A stretch of DNA of 64,000 nucleotides from Leptidea sinapis (taxonomy: Eukaryota; Arthropoda; Insecta; Lepidoptera; Pieridae), in the NCBI RefSeq assembly GCF_905404315.1, contig NC_066310.1, positions 372,001 to 436,000 on the forward strand, in the 5' to 3' direction. A model generated the notes under the pieces. It was given only the letters and a program-made list of their open reading frames with translations, was not told the DNA's origin and searched no databases. A program made the translations under genes and the position numbers. Positions 11,919 to 26,900 of the stretch are shown here, in pieces. Position 1 is the stretch's first letter, and every line of letters starts with the position of its first letter.

Positions 11919-14900
11919 CTGAACACGACAATTATATATAATGTTATTAACGAAACGACTTCTAACTGTCACAGTAATCCAAATACGTTCAATTATATTC
12001 AAAACGCTTTATAGCTTTGAACATCATTCTTATATTGGAAGGCAGCACCTTAGATATCAATATTGGTTGAAAGTATATAATAGTTCATAGTTAACTGATA
12101 CAACAAATTTTTGATATCTTTATTGGTTGAAAATATTACTTGTTTCACAATGTCCAAAATAAAGTATGACATGTAATGTCATGAGCCTTTCAAAATTGAC
12201 CATAAGTCATAACATTAACCATGTACCAAACATTATAGTAGATAAGCGGGGTAATCAAGATAAGCCCAAGCGGGGATTTAGTGATTTATTCGAGTGAGTC
12301 AGAATAACATAGGAGGGGCAAATTTGCACCAGTGAAGCACTCCCACGTCTAGAGAAGCCAATCATATTAGTAAAAAAAACGGTCGTTAGAACAACTCGAG
12401 CGCTTCAGATTGAGGTAAAGTAAGTTAACTATATGCAGTAAAGTGTGCATTTCAATATTCTAACAATTCGAGCGTTACATAAAGAAATCGGAAAGTCACA
12501 AAGTTTTAACCCAAATATTAAGATTAAGGGATTCCTCCACATAATTGTCATATTATGGGTCAGGCCGACAAGGACATTAATATGAACCGTCTGTATAGCA
12601 ATCTGACGCTATGCATTATCAAAAATCGTTCATAACTTTTGGTCACGTTCAAATCTTCAATCTTTTGAATAGGAGTGACGATAGGGTTCACTTTATATCT
12701 CATCTCAATGACACGCCACGTAAGATTTTTTCTTATGGCCACCCCCACCATGCAAACCAGCAGATTAATATCTGAAGCGCTTGAGTATTTCTTTGTGACT
12801 GTTTTTTTTACATTGTTGTACACACACACACTCCTCCCCTTACCAGTGACCAGTGTGTACCCTACACATCATAGAAACCTTTCTTTCTTCTTTCTTTTTA
12901 GCATATAATCTTCATAATCCAATACGACGCTCAAGTAAATATCTATTGAGTCTTGAGCTCCCCTACCGTTATATAAATTTACATCATGTACTACTACTAC
13001 TATGTATCTATATATATTTATATGTACATATGTAATATTTGGTTATTGGTTAATGTTAATGAAGTTGAATAATATTTGATATTAGTTAACATTTAACTTT
13101 TAAAAAAATATCTATATTTTGTTTGGTTGGATATATTAGTGTAAAATGGAAATGTTAATTGAGCTCATAACATTGATTAACAACAAATTAAGTCGTACAC
13201 AAATCAAAAAATATCAAACAATTAAAATAATATAAAAACAAATCACACATAAGTAGAGCAATTCAATTTCAGGTTGCGTTATCATTTAAATAATCTTGAT
13301 ATTGGATTAGCCTTTGGTGCTGAATTTACTTTTTGTGGGGACTTTGAATTTATTTATAGACATATTTGCCTATCTGTTCGGGAAGTTTATTACAGAAACG
13401 AATACATTGACACTTAAAAGAATTTCTGACTGTATGGAGTCTTGAGGCATATCAAGTTTACCCTTATATTTTCTGATATTAATAGTTTGTAAATCACTTA
13501 AATTTTACAAAATAATTTCTATTCTTTTGAATAAACATCAAATTCTCAAGTACTGTCAGAATACCGATGTCTTTAAATTTATTATTTAATGATATTCTCT
13601 AACGGCTCTCTTCTGCAGGACTAATATCGTATTGATCTCAGCAGCATTATCCCACAAAAGGATACCATAGCCCATAATGCTGTGAAAGTAACTAAAATAT
13701 ACTATTCTGGCAGTATCAATGTACGTCAGTTCTCTTATTTTCTTATCGGCTGCAGAGCTGAATCTGTTTATTTTTTGTCTGGAATATTTGGTCGCCCGAC
13801 TGAAGTAACTCATCTAGATTTATACCTAAGAACACTGTCTTATTTACAAGATCCAATAGTTCTCTACTTATTTTTTTTTTTTATGGAATAGGAGGACAAA
13901 CGAGCGTACGGGTCACCTGGTGTGATCACTTAACACCAGGTGACCCGCCGCCCACATTCTCTTGCAACACCAGAGGAATCACAAGAGCGTTGCCGGCCTT
14001 TAAGGAAGGTGTACGCGCTTTTTTTGAAGGTACCCATGTCCTATCGTCCCGGAAACACCGCACAAAGAAGCTCATTCCACAGCTTTGTAGTACGAGGGAG
14101 AAAGCTTCTTGAAAACCGCACTGTGGAGGAGCGCCACACATCCAGATGGTGGGGATGATATCCTAACTTGTGGCGTGTCGTGCGAAGGTGAAATTCTATT
14201 CGAGCTGCTCTACGTTGCACGCGGTCAAATGGACCGAGCAGATACTGGGGTGCACCAGACCAGAGATGACAACAATACTGTGTGTGATGTGGGCACAAAT
14301 GGGGTTTTTTTAGTGGTAAACGCGTAAACTTGAGTCTTCTGGGGGTTAAATTGGACATGGTTCAATTTACCCCATTCCGCGCCCTTCTCGATAGTGGACT
14401 CGATAGAAGACACAAGTTTCTCCCGGCACTGGTCGACGATTTCCCGAGAGAGACCTGCATGGCCCGTGTATACGGCATCACCAGTGCTGTCATCTGCATA
14501 GCAATGCATGTTGGAGGTGTCCAACATATCATTGATATGCAGAAGAAACAGCGTAGGAGATAGCACACAGCCTTGGGGCACTCCAGCATTCACGGGCTTC
14601 GGGTTCGAGCAATATCCGTCGACAACGACCTGTATGCTACGCCCAGTGAGGAAGCTGGAGGTCCACTTGCACAAACTCTCGGGAAGCCCAAATGATGGAA
14701 GTTTTGAGAGGAGCGCCTTGTGCCATACACGATCAAAGGCCTTCGGTATATCCAGGCTAACTGCCAGGCCTTCCCCCTTGCTTTCAATAGCCGCCACCCA
14801 TCTATGTGTTAGGTATACCAGAAGATCACCTGCCGACCGTCCATGGCGAAAGCCGTACTGTCGGTCGTTGATCAACTGGTGACCCTCTAAGTATACTAAA

Positions 14901-17900
14901 AGCTGGTGGCTAATTATGCTCTCCATGATTTTGGAGAGCAGGGAGGTGATAGCAATAGGCCTGTAGTTCGCCGGATCCGAACTGTCTCCTTTTTTTTGGA
15001 TCGGATGGACAAGGGCTGACTTCCATGAGTCAGGGACTACGCCTTTGGAATAAGAGTGCCGGAATAAACGCGTTAGCACTGGCGTCAACTCAGGGGCACA
15101 CGTTCTAAGCACGATTGGAGAAATGCCATCCGGCCCGCTCGACTTCCTGACGTCCAACGAAAACAGAGCTCGCCTAACAGTTTTCTGTCTGAACTGTACT
15201 TCAAACATAGAGCTCTGACACCGCCGGATGGTCGGCGGTGTTTTTCCGTTGTCGTCAAGAGTCGAGTTGGAGGCGAAAAGAGCGCACAGGAGCTCGGCTT
15301 TCTCTTATGCCGTATGGGCCAGGGTGTCATTCCTCATGTGCAACGGCGGCAAGGACGGCTGGTTGAAGTTACCAAGAGCAGCTTTCGACAACGACCAGAA
15401 CTTGCGTGTTCTGGTCGGGTAACTGGAAAGCTGCTCGCCGATTTTGACGACGTGCTTAGACTTCGCACGGGCGATTTGTCGCTTAAAAAATCTGGAGGCA
15501 CGGTTATATTTCCTCTTAAGAACTTTGCAGTTCGGATCCTTTGTGCCCAGCGCCGCAACCCAAGTTCGATACGCCTGTTTTTTGCAGTCAGATGCTGCTT
15601 TAACTGACGCATCGAATCAGGGCTGTGATCTGCCACCGATCGGTACTACAGAGCTTGGTATAAAAATATCCATGCCCTGCAGTATCACATCGGCTACTGC
15701 AATGGCGCAGGCACTAGGATCATCCGAAGGGAAACAAACCTTGCCCCAAGGGTAAGATGCAAAAAAGGAACGCATCCTATCCCAATCTGCTGACTTGTAG
15801 TGCCAAACGCGGCGGGTCGCTGGTGGTCTGCGACGTTGGCGTCGGATAGGCACTACACTCCTGACCAGGCAATGGTCGGACGTTCCGAGAGGGGCGTCGA
15901 CAAAGACCTGGTAACAATCGGGATGTGTAGTCAGCAGAAGATCTAATAAGAACGGCATGTGGCTATCCACATCCGGGAGCCGCGTTGGCGACTCAACCAA
16001 TTGGGACAGACCATACGCCAATGCAAAATTATGCACAGATCGCCCTGCGTAGTCTGTGGTACGTGATCCAAGCCATTGTGCCCGTTGAAATCACCCAAGA
16101 CTACGATTTCAGCGGAGGGGATCTGTGCAAGCACGTCGTCAATTGCCGCTTGAACGCAGCCCATGAGATGATCGGTTTCTGCGTTACCACTATGGGACCT
16201 GTAGACACACGCATTGATACGGACGCGGTCCTCTAAATCTACGCGGAGCCAGAGAGTAGACAGGTCCCTACCCTCAAAATTGCCGAGACGGCGACAGCAG
16301 ATATCCTCCCTAACGTACACACATACCCCGGCATGAGGCAAAAAATTGTGCTCAATTTTGTACCCGGGGTACGTTAAATATGACGTATCGCTAGGTCGAG
16401 ATATCTGCGTCTCCGTAAGGAAACACAAGGTGGTGGTGGACGGCGTTTAAATTGGAGTGAATTCCCCTGATATTGCAAAAGTTTCACGAAATTTACCCAA
16501 AATTCCACGTTGAGCGTGGAGCGGGGTGCCGTGGTGGTACTGCCTCGTTTGTCCTCGGTCTTGCGCGGTTCTGTGCCCACCCCAGAATACGAAGGGCAGC
16601 CCGAGCGAGAGTGCTCGGGGAGGGATTCTCCGGCTCTGCTAGAGCCGGTACCCTCCTGGGGTAATATCTTTTTATGGACCGCTCTCATATTTTGTGGGGG
16701 GGGGGGGGGAAGGGATGGCCTCCGGTCCTCGACACTAACCTATGCGAAACATAGCGGCACCAGGCCGCTACTTCACGCCGGTATTCTGTGCGAGTGTGGT
16801 AATTAACCCGGACGAGTCTGGCCCGATTGTGCTGACGTCATAAGACGGCAGCGTGACTCTCCCACTTCTAAAAAGCCCTTAGTCGCCCTCGTTATTTCGT
16901 TTTCTTACCATTTAAAACAGGATTGTTTTCATTGAACCATTCTTCTACTATAGAAATTAGAAATAGCATTGTTTACATCGTCAATACGACCCCTATAATA
17001 GCCCAGTGGTTAGAGAACCTGCCTACTAAGCTAGAGGTCTCGGGTACGAATCCCGATAGGTGCAATCATTTGTATGATGAATATGAATGTTTGATTCCGA
17101 GTCATGGATGTTTATTTGTATTTAAGTAAATATATCGTACTAAATAGTTAGGGAAAGATAATATGTGTAAGAGTGTGTCAATATTATTATTATTATATTA
17201 ATAGTAGTTGCATGTCGATTAACTTTAAATAATAGTGTTATATCATCCGCAAACAATACAATATCATCTGTGTTCTTTATTAAATAGGGTGTCTATATCA
17301 ATTTATAGGTTAAAAACAGAAATGGTCTGAGAATTGAACCCTACAAGACTCCTATTGTTAACACGGAGCCCGAGAAGTAACACTTATTTATTTATTTAAA
17401 ACATCACAAAAGCCGCAGAACTTAAATTTGGTTATAATAATACTATTTTGTAGAACTTACTTCTAATAACGGATTTACAATATTTATAAGACGTATTATT
17501 TAAATGACACACTAATGGTGTCTTCAACGTAACTTCAACTTGTAACAATCAGACAGGAATAAATCTAAAGCGCTTCCTCTTATGCCATTGTGTTGCAATT
17601 TCTTGATAAGAATTTCATGGTGGGCGCAATCAAACGCTTTGGACGGGTCACAAAAGTTCGACAGCTTGGTTGTACGTGAAAATTCCTTGAAAATCGCACT
17701 GTGGAGGAACGCTACATGCGAAATGCAAACGCCACATGTGATAAATGCGGTAAAAGATGCAAAGAGAATTCACATCTCTACGGAACGCCAAAGAATCAAG
17801 CCGATCGGAGATGACTTTATCGTCGATGACTCGAGCCGCTCTTCGTTGCATGTGGTCAAATGGAAGAAGCTGGTACTGGGGAGCGCCCGCCCAGAACGCT

Positions 17901-20900
17901 TTATGTAGGTGTAGGTGGTTGCTTATACTGAGAACTATCTCACTTTACTGAGTAAACCAAGCTTTTTAGCAGCCAGTTTAGCTTTCTCTCCTAAGTGACC
18001 ACGGAACTGAACTTCGCTGGATATATCGACAACAGGTATGCCGTTACGGGTTGTGGCGGTTAAAGGAGTGATCTCGAGGGGATACGACAAAGGAAGACTT
18101 TTTAGAAGTGAACGCAAAAACATGTGTCTTCCTAGGGTTGAATAAGACTTAATTTTGTTTGCCCAATTCCGAGGCTTTGCAGAGGAAAGTCTCGGTTTCG
18201 GACAAAAGTTTGTTCCGGTTCTCGTTGACGCTATCCTGGGTCATGTTGGCACGGACGGTGCTGCATTTTAGCATTCCCTGTGCTGTCGTCTGCATTGAAA
18301 TGAATACTGATGATTTGGAGCATTTCATTGATATGCTGAAGAAAAACCTTGCGGGACACCAGAGTTTATGGGTTTTAAGTCACAAGGAGCATGCACCATT
18401 GTAACAACTTTGATGCTCCAAGCGGCCAAAAAGCTAGTGACCCATTGGCACAACCTCTCGAGATTGCCAAAGGATGAAAGTTTCGCTATAAGCGCTTTGT
18501 ACCATACCCAATCGAAGGCCTTCACTATGTCTAAACTCACCACCAACGCCTCTTCCTATGACTCAACCGCTTGCGCCCATTTATGTGTAAAGTATGCAAG
18601 AAGACGATCAGCTGAGCGACTCTGACGGAAACCGTACTGGCAGTCGCTGATCAGCTGGTGCTCCTCCAGATACACCAAGAGGTGGCAGTTGATAATAGAT
18701 TCCATTACTTTGGAGAAAATTGAGGTTATGCTAATTGGGCGGTATTTAGACGGATCTGAGCGTACACCTTTCTCAGGAATCGGGCGCTCTAAAGCTGCGT
18801 TAAATAATTCTGGGACTCCGCATGATGAGTTAGAACGGGCATTGGAGAGCCGGAAAAGACGGGTTAGACTCGGCGCCAATTTCAGAGTTGATTTGGACGC
18901 GAAGCAGCCCAGGAGATCCCTACCTGGAGGCACAATTGTAGGGTTTCTTTGAGTTTGCTGTTATTCATATATTTAGATACCACCGCATTGAACCAAGATA
19001 GCACTCTGGCTATCGGCAAGAGGCCATTTTGCAGGAACGGTCAAACTAAGATTGTGACCTGCCACCGATAGGCACCGAAGAGGATTGAATGAAAAGTTCC
19101 ATAATAAATAAATGCACGTAACCTAGAGGACGAGCACTCACCAAGGAGAACTCCGGGGTGGAGTTGTTGTCGATGAGGTCCGGGTAGAAGATGTTGAACT
19201 TGTAGCCCTGCACGATCTTGGGTGGCGGGTTGTCCATGTCGTAATGCGTCTGGTTGTACTTGTTCCACTCGAAGCCGGTGTGCACCCTGCAACAAGCCGG
19301 TGACGTCATCAGCTCGGTGCGCCGGGCGCGGGCGCGGGCGCGCGCGGCACTCACCTGTTGAAGTATCTGGGCTTCCGGGGCCGGTACTTGTCGGCCCACA
19401 GGTACGGCTGCTCGGGCAGCGCGTGCTCCACGCTGAACGTGGCGGGCGTCCCCGCGCCCTGCTCCTGCCCCGCGCCGGCCGCGTCCATGGCGCGCCGCGC
19501 CGCCGCCTCGAGCGCGGCCGGCCCGCTGGCGCCAGAGGCCGCGCGCCGCTCGCCGCCGCCCTGCGACATCACACGCACGCGGCTCTAGAGCGCAGCCCCT
19601 CAAGCTATTACCACTTGACGTTGGACAAGTGTTCTTCACTGTCCCGAGATAATGATCGATTAGATCACCCTACGTTACTTCAATCGGGGTAACTTTTGCC
19701 CTCTTTTTGTAAAACTAAATTAACTAAAGATAGCATTTTATGTCTGGTCCGGGCCCTTTGTTTATACATAGAGGCCTTTTTATTGTTTTATAACATTATT
19801 TTTAAGTAAACTGAATTTCTATCAAAAGATGGTTCTGTATTTTATACTCTGTCCGACATTATGAAAATATTTGAAAAATGATTTGCGAATTGGTTGCAAA
19901 TATCCAATCCATCTGTGAATGAGGAACCATTAAGAGACATAAGAGCGGGATAGTCACATTTATTATTACGCATTTGTTTAAAATATTAATGAGAAGAAAT
20001 TTGATTCAATTTAATATTATGTTCTACCCTTTCTACATAGTTTTTATAATCTATGAAAATTAATAATTTTTTCACATCTATCTCGTAATAATGTAAATTA
20101 AATTTCATCCATAGGATGACGATATTTTTGGGACAGTTTTCTATATTTATTCTTCTCTGCAAATTTTTTAACTAAGTTTTTAGAATACCAAACAGGATAA
20201 CAACTTTTATTTTTATTTTTTTTCTTAAGTGCACATTTTTCAATTTATTTGCGCAGCTCTATATAAAATATAGTTGTCTATTCAGGCCCTCAAGATTGTC
20301 ATTGATGCCTTGCTCACTGAGTTGCCCCATAAGACTAATCCATTTTGTAAAGCTGAAACCCGAATGCGTGATATGCCATTAGGGCTATTTTTTCACCTTT
20401 TTTTTGATTCGCTTCTAAGCACAAATACATATTGACTAATTTTTTTGCTAATTTTGTCAACATGTGAAGTTGCTGTCTAAAGTAATACCAAGAAAATTTA
20501 AAAGTTGTGCTTCTTTAATATTGTCATTATTATAATTAACATTAATATCTTTTCCTTTCCCATTCTTATTATAATACTGCATATACATTGTTTTTTTTTT
20601 TTATATTTACAGACAGGTTTTTTTCAGTAAGCCATAATTGTATGGCATTTGTGCATGTCCTTTATTGTTTTATTAATTTCTATATCATATGTCAATTCAT
20701 TGTTACATTTAATTACAACCGAGATGTCTTCAGCAAAAAGTGTACAGTTATAAGTAGTAATGCTAGATAAGCCGTTTATGTCAATTATGAATAAAAGTGG
20801 ACCCAGTATACTTCCTTGTGGTAAACCTTTCGTTTTAAGTCTAAGTTCGGATCGATAAGGTTACTTCTTGTATATTATTTAATTTAGCAATTTCAACGTA

Positions 20901-23900
20901 TTGAGTGCGGTTTGAAATATAATTTTTAAACCAGTAATTTGCTAGACCTCCAATACTTTATTGAGCGCATTTATATAATAGCTTTTGTTATTGCTTATAA
21001 CATTTATTTATTTAGTTATGAACTACCAACAGAATTACATGTGATACATTAACATTAAACAAGTCTTAGGTGCTAGGGATACACATAATTATATTTATAG
21101 GCAGTTACAGCATGTACACAAATACAAGTCGTACAAAAAGTTAAAATTTATATAATAAGTAAAGGCTAAATAAAGTTATGTAAATGTTATGTTTATACAA
21201 TGAAAGGTATATAAAAAATAAGAATACAATAATAAAAATATTCACAATTTTAATATCTACGAATCGAGTATCTTAATTAATTTATCTTTAAATTTTGTTA
21301 TATTATCGCTGAACAGATCAATGGACTTGTCTCTACTAATAAATTAATTATATAGTCTACTTAATCGGGGTATTAGGGAATGATGACCGAGATTGGTCCT
21401 GTGGGTTGGGTACGTAAAAAGTGAAATAGGATGCCGTGGAGTACGGGGGGGAACCTTGATGCATATTTGACTCAAAAGATCAGTGTTATTTGTGATGCCG
21501 TTGAGGAGCTTAAATAAAAATATCATATCATGTATTTTTCGTCTATCTATCAGTGAGTTTAATTTGAAAGTTTTTAGCCGCATGACATATGGTAGTTGCT
21601 TGTCTTTTCCAATGGAATAAAATTTTGTGAATTTCCTTTGAATGCTTTCGATCCGACCCTTATGAACTTGGTAGCCAGGGTTCCAAATTACCGTTCAAGT
21701 TTGCTTCTAACTAGTAAAGAAAACAAAATTTTTTCGTTTTAAGCTTTTTGAAAGGCTTCGCGTTTTTCAACAAGAATCCTAGCATCTTGCGCGCTGATCT
21801 GCAAGTGTTTTCGATATGAACATTAAATCGTAGTTTTGCGTCTAGTGTAATTCCTAGATCACGTACAGTTTCCAGTTTCTGCAGTGGGCAGTTGCTAATT
21901 GTATATTTGTGATCTATTGGAGAGCGTGTACGAGTGAAGCTAATAATGGAACATTTTGCAGGATTTAGATCCATGCCATTTAAATTACACCAGTCAGCAA
22001 TTCTATCGATATCTTCCTGCAAGGATAGAGCGTCATCATGAGTAAGGATTTCTTTCGCAAGCTTTAGATCGTCTGCAAAGATCAAGCATTTTGAATTTAT
22101 TATACATTTGGTGATGTCGTTTATAAAAATATTGAATAAGAGTGGTCCCAAAATTGATCCCTGGGGAACACCCGATGTAACTTTGAATGGTTGAGAACAA
22201 TAGCCCTTTAAAGTAACACATGAACGTCTTTCCACAAGATATGATGAGAGCCACGATAAAATTGATCCACCAAAGCCATCTAGCATCATGATTAACTTTG
22301 TCGAAAGCCTTCGAGAAATCTGTATAGATAGCATCGACTTGTCTACGAGATTCAACAGAAGCTACAACAGAATTAATAAAATTCGACAGGTTTGTCATGG
22401 TTGATCTGGTAGCGACGAATCCATGCTGGGCTTCCAAGAGCTCGTGAAGAACATGGCGTGATAATATTGAGTGCAACAGAGACTCGAATACTTTTGACAA
22501 AGTTGACAGAATCGAGATCGGCCTGTAATTAGTAATATTCTCACGACCACCCTTTTTATAGATTGGGACAATTGTTTTGATTGTTTCCATAAGTCTGGGA
22601 AAATACCAGTATGCAATGATTTGTTGTAGATCATACGGATTGGCACTGAAAGGAGGACGGCGCATTTATTGATCAGTAACGGAGGTATTGCATCAGGGCC
22701 AGCTCCCTTCTTCGTGTCAAGTCTTTTTAATTTCAGGATGACTTCCTCGACCGTGACATAAACACGGCACAGAAAGTTATTAGAGTTAGGTTGAACATAA
22801 ATATTGACGTTTGGGGGATCTATAGTATCGTAAACTGATGGACTGACGTAAACACTTGGAACATCAGTAGCTACCCTGTCATTATAGACCATTTTAGATG
22901 GATATGTGTTTGGTGATTGTCTTAAATTTTTTAGATGTTTATAATTATCTTTTCACTTGTAAGAGAGTTTACACGACGGGATTAAAGTATAAATATGTGA
23001 GTATAATTTTTAAGTCACTTAGTTTCTTTACTTATGTTTCGTACTTGCACAGATTTCTGTTCATATTTACACACAGAACGTTCACACATAAAATTTTGAA
23101 CTAAAGTAACAAATTGAAATTATTATTATTAGACAAATTTAACGTATTTAATTAAAAAAATATAAAATGAACGGAGCTAGTTTGCACGACTTTCAACGTA
23201 TTTTGACGTTTTTTGACAATGTTTGTCTTTGCTAATTTTTTTGTCCATGCATCCCGATATATCTTTTATTAGCGAAAAACACGCTAAAGTTGTTGATTTT
23301 CCTTTTTTGAAAACCATTTTGTTCCTTCAAAATGATATTATGTTTTGACAAAAAAGATGTTAATCGCTTGTGCAGTATCTTTTCAAAAATTTTTGAGATA
23401 ATAGGAATGAGTGTGAATGGTCGATAGTTGTTAACATCCTTTTTGTCTCCTGCTTTGAGTAAAGGTGTTACTTTTGACTTTTTTAAATTTGATGGGAGCT
23501 TACTTTCTTCAAAAGATAGATTTATTAAGTAGGCTAGGACTGGAGCTAGTTCCTTTGCACATTCCTATATTACCATTGTTGCTATTTCATCACAGCTCAT
23601 GGAATTTGAATTATAAAGTGGCATAATAACAGTTATTATCTCCATTTCATCAGTTGGTATTAAGAAAATATTTGAATTGTTATGTTTTAATTTGTATGCA
23701 GGTTTTTTATTTTTTACATTTTGACTTTTTATGACTGTGTTTATAAAATGATTATTAAAAATATTTGCAATCTGAGTTGGACTATTTATAATTTTATTTT
23801 CATAATTAATCTCATCGATGCTTCCTAAATTAGGGTTAGTTTTGTTTTTAATCGCATTCCACGACGCTTTGCATTTACTACTTCTCTACTGGTGTGGGTA

Positions 23901-26900
23901 GCGCTTGTTACCACATCAAGTATTATATTACAGCCCGTGGTACCTGTGCGCGGCTCGCCCGCAGGTAGGCCAGCCGGTTGCGGTCGTCGGCGGGCTCCAG
24001 GCGCGCGGGCGAGTATTATATTACAGCCCGTGGTACCTGTGCGCGGCTCGCCCGCAGGTAGGCCAGCCGGTTGCGGTCGTCGGCGGGCTCCAGCAGCAGC
24101 GTGGCGGGCTCCAGGCGCGCGGGCGAGTATTATATTACAGCCCGTGGTACCTGTGCGCGGCTCGCCCGCAGGTAGGCCAGCCGGTTGCGGTCGTCGGCGG
24201 GCTCCAGCAGCAGCGTGGCGGGCTCCAGGCGCGCGGGCGACAGCGGCGCGGGCGAGTATTATATTACAGCCCGTGGTACCTGTGCGCGGCTCGCCCGCAG
24301 GTAGGCCAGCCGGTTGCGGTCGTCGGCGGGCTCCAGCAGCAGCGTGGCGGGCTCCAGGCGCGCGGGCGAGTATTATATTACAGCCCGTGGTACCTGTGCG
24401 CGGCTCGCCCGCAGGTAGGCCAGCCGGTTGCGGTCGTCGGCGGGCTCCAGCAGCAGCGTGGCGGGCTCCAGGCGCGCGGGCGACAGCGGCGCGGGCGAGT
24501 ATTATATTACAGCCCGTGGTACCTGTGCGCGGCTCGCCCGCAGGTAGGCCAGCCGGTTGCGGTCGTCGGCGGGCTCCAGCAGCAGCGTGGCGGGCTCCAG
24601 GCGCGCGGGCGACAGCGGCGCGGGCGAGTATTATATTACAGCCCGTGGTACCTGTGCGCGGCTCGCCCGCAGGTAGGCCAGCCGGTTGCGGTCGTCGGCG
24701 GGCTCCAGCAGCAGCGTGGCGGGCTCCAGGCGCGCGGGCGAGTATTATATTACAGCCCGTGGTACCTGTGCGCGGCTCGCCCGCAGGTAGGCCAGCCGGT
24801 TGCGGTCGTCGGCGGGCTCCAGCAGCAGCGTGGCGGGCTCCAGGCGCGCGGGCGAGTATTATGTTACAGCCCGTGGTACCTGTGCGCGGCTCGCCCGCAG
24901 GTAGGCCAGCCGGTTGCGGTCGTCGGCGGGCTCCAGCAGCAGCGTGGCGGGCTCCAGGCGCGCGGGCGAGTATTATATTACAGCCCGTGGTACCTGTGCG
25001 CGGCTCGCCCGCAGGTAGGCCAGCCGGTTGCGGTCGTCGGCGGGCTCCAGCAGCAGCGTGGCGGGCTCCAGGCGCGCGGGCGAGTATTATATTACAGCCC
25101 GTGGTACCTGTGCGCGGCTCGCCCGCAGGTAGGCCAGCCGGTTGCGGTCGTCGGCGGGCTCCAGCAGCAGCGTGGCGGGCTCCAGGCGCGCGGGCGAGTA
25201 TTATATTACAGCCCGTGGTACCTGTGCGCGGCTCGCCCGCAGGTAGGCCAGCCGGTTGCGGTCGTCGGCGGGCTCCAGCAGCAGCGTGGCGGGCTCCAGG
25301 CGCGCGGGCGAGTATTATATTACAGCCCGTGGTACCTGTGCGCGGCTCGCCCGCAGGTAGGCCAGCCGGTTGCGGTCGTCGGCGGGCTCCAGCAGCAGCG
25401 TGGCGGGCTCCAGGCGCGCGGGCGACAGCGGCGCGGGCGAGTATTATATTACAGCCCGTGGTACCTGTGCGCGGCTCGCCCGCAGGTAGGCCAGCCGGTT
25501 GCGGTCGTCGGCGGGCTCCAGCAGCAGCGTGGTGGGCTCCAGGCGCGCGGGCGAGTATTATATTACAGCCCGTGGTACCTGTGCGCGGCTCGCCCGCAGG
25601 TAGGCCAGCCGGTTGCGGTCGTCGGCGGGCTCCAGCAGCAGCGTGGCGGGCTCCAGGCGCGCGGGCGAGTATTATATTACAGCCCGTGGTACCTGTGCGC
25701 GGCTCGCCCGCAGGTAGGCCAGCCGGTTGCGGTCGTCGGCGGGCTCCAGCAGCAGCGTGGCGGGCTCCAGGCGCGCGGGCGACAGCGGCGCGGGCGAGTA
25801 TTATATTACAGCCCGTGGTACCTGTGCGCGGCTCGCCCGCAGGTAGGCCAGCCGGTTGCGGTCGTCGGCGGGCTCCAGCAGCAGCGTGGCGGGCTCCAGG
25901 CGCGCGGGCGACAGCGGCGCGGGCGAGTATTATATTACAGCCCGTGGTACCTGTGCGCGGCTCGCCCGCAGGTAGGCCAGCCGGTTGCGGTCGTCGGCGG
26001 GCTCCAGCAGCAGCGTGGCGGGCTCCAGGCGCGCGGGCGACAGCGGCGCGGGCGAGTATTATATTACAGCCCGTGGTACCTGTGCGCGGCTCGCCCGCAG
26101 GTAGGCCAGCCGGTTGCGGTCGTCGGCGGGCTCCAGCAGCAGCGTGGCGGGCTCCAGGCGCGCGGGCGACAGCGGCGCGGGCGAGTATTATATTACAGCC
26201 CGTGGTACCTGTGCGCGGCTCGCCCGCAGGTAGGCCAGCCGGTTGCGGTCGTCGGCGGGCTCCAGCAGCAGCGTGGCGGGCTCCAGGCGCGCGGGCGAGT
26301 ATTATATTACAGCCCGTGGTACCTGTGCGCGGCTCGCCCGCAGGTAGGCCAGCCGGTTGCGGTCGTCGGCGGGCTCCAGCAGCAGCGTGGCGGGCTCCAG
26401 GCGCGCGGGCGACAGCGGCGCGGGCGAGTATTATATTACAGCCCGTGGTACCTGTGCGCGGCTCGCCCGCAGGTAGGCCAGCCGGTTGCGGTCGTCGGCG
26501 GGCTCCAGCAGCAGCGTGGCGGGCTCCAGGCGCGCGGGCGAGTATTATATTACAGCCCGTGGTACCTGTGCGCGGCTCGCCCGCAGGTAGGCCAGCCGGT
26601 TGCGGTCGTCGGCGGGCTCCAGCAGCAGCGTGGCGGGCTCCAGGCGCGCGGGCGACAGCGGCGCGGGCGAGTATTATATTACAGCCCGTGGTACCTGTGC
26701 GCGGCTCGCCCGCAGGTAGGCCAGCCGGTTGCGGTCGTCGGCGGGCTCCAGCAGCAGCGTGGCGGGCTCCAGGCGCGCGGGCGAGTATTATATTACAGCC
26801 CGTGGTACCTGTGCGCGGCTCGCCCGCAGGTAGGCCAGCCGGTTGCGGTCGTCTCCGGGCTCCAGCAGCAGCGTGGCGGGCTCCAGGCGCGCGGGCGACA

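Noticed and set aside
11687..12014. Other open frames over the last cactin exon
   Set aside because: They overlap the conserved C-terminal cactin frame and owe their length to its GC-rich composition.
16985..17060. A tRNA gene
   Set aside because: The A and B boxes are present, but there is no paired acceptor stem and the body continues into a SINE tail shared with 465-625.
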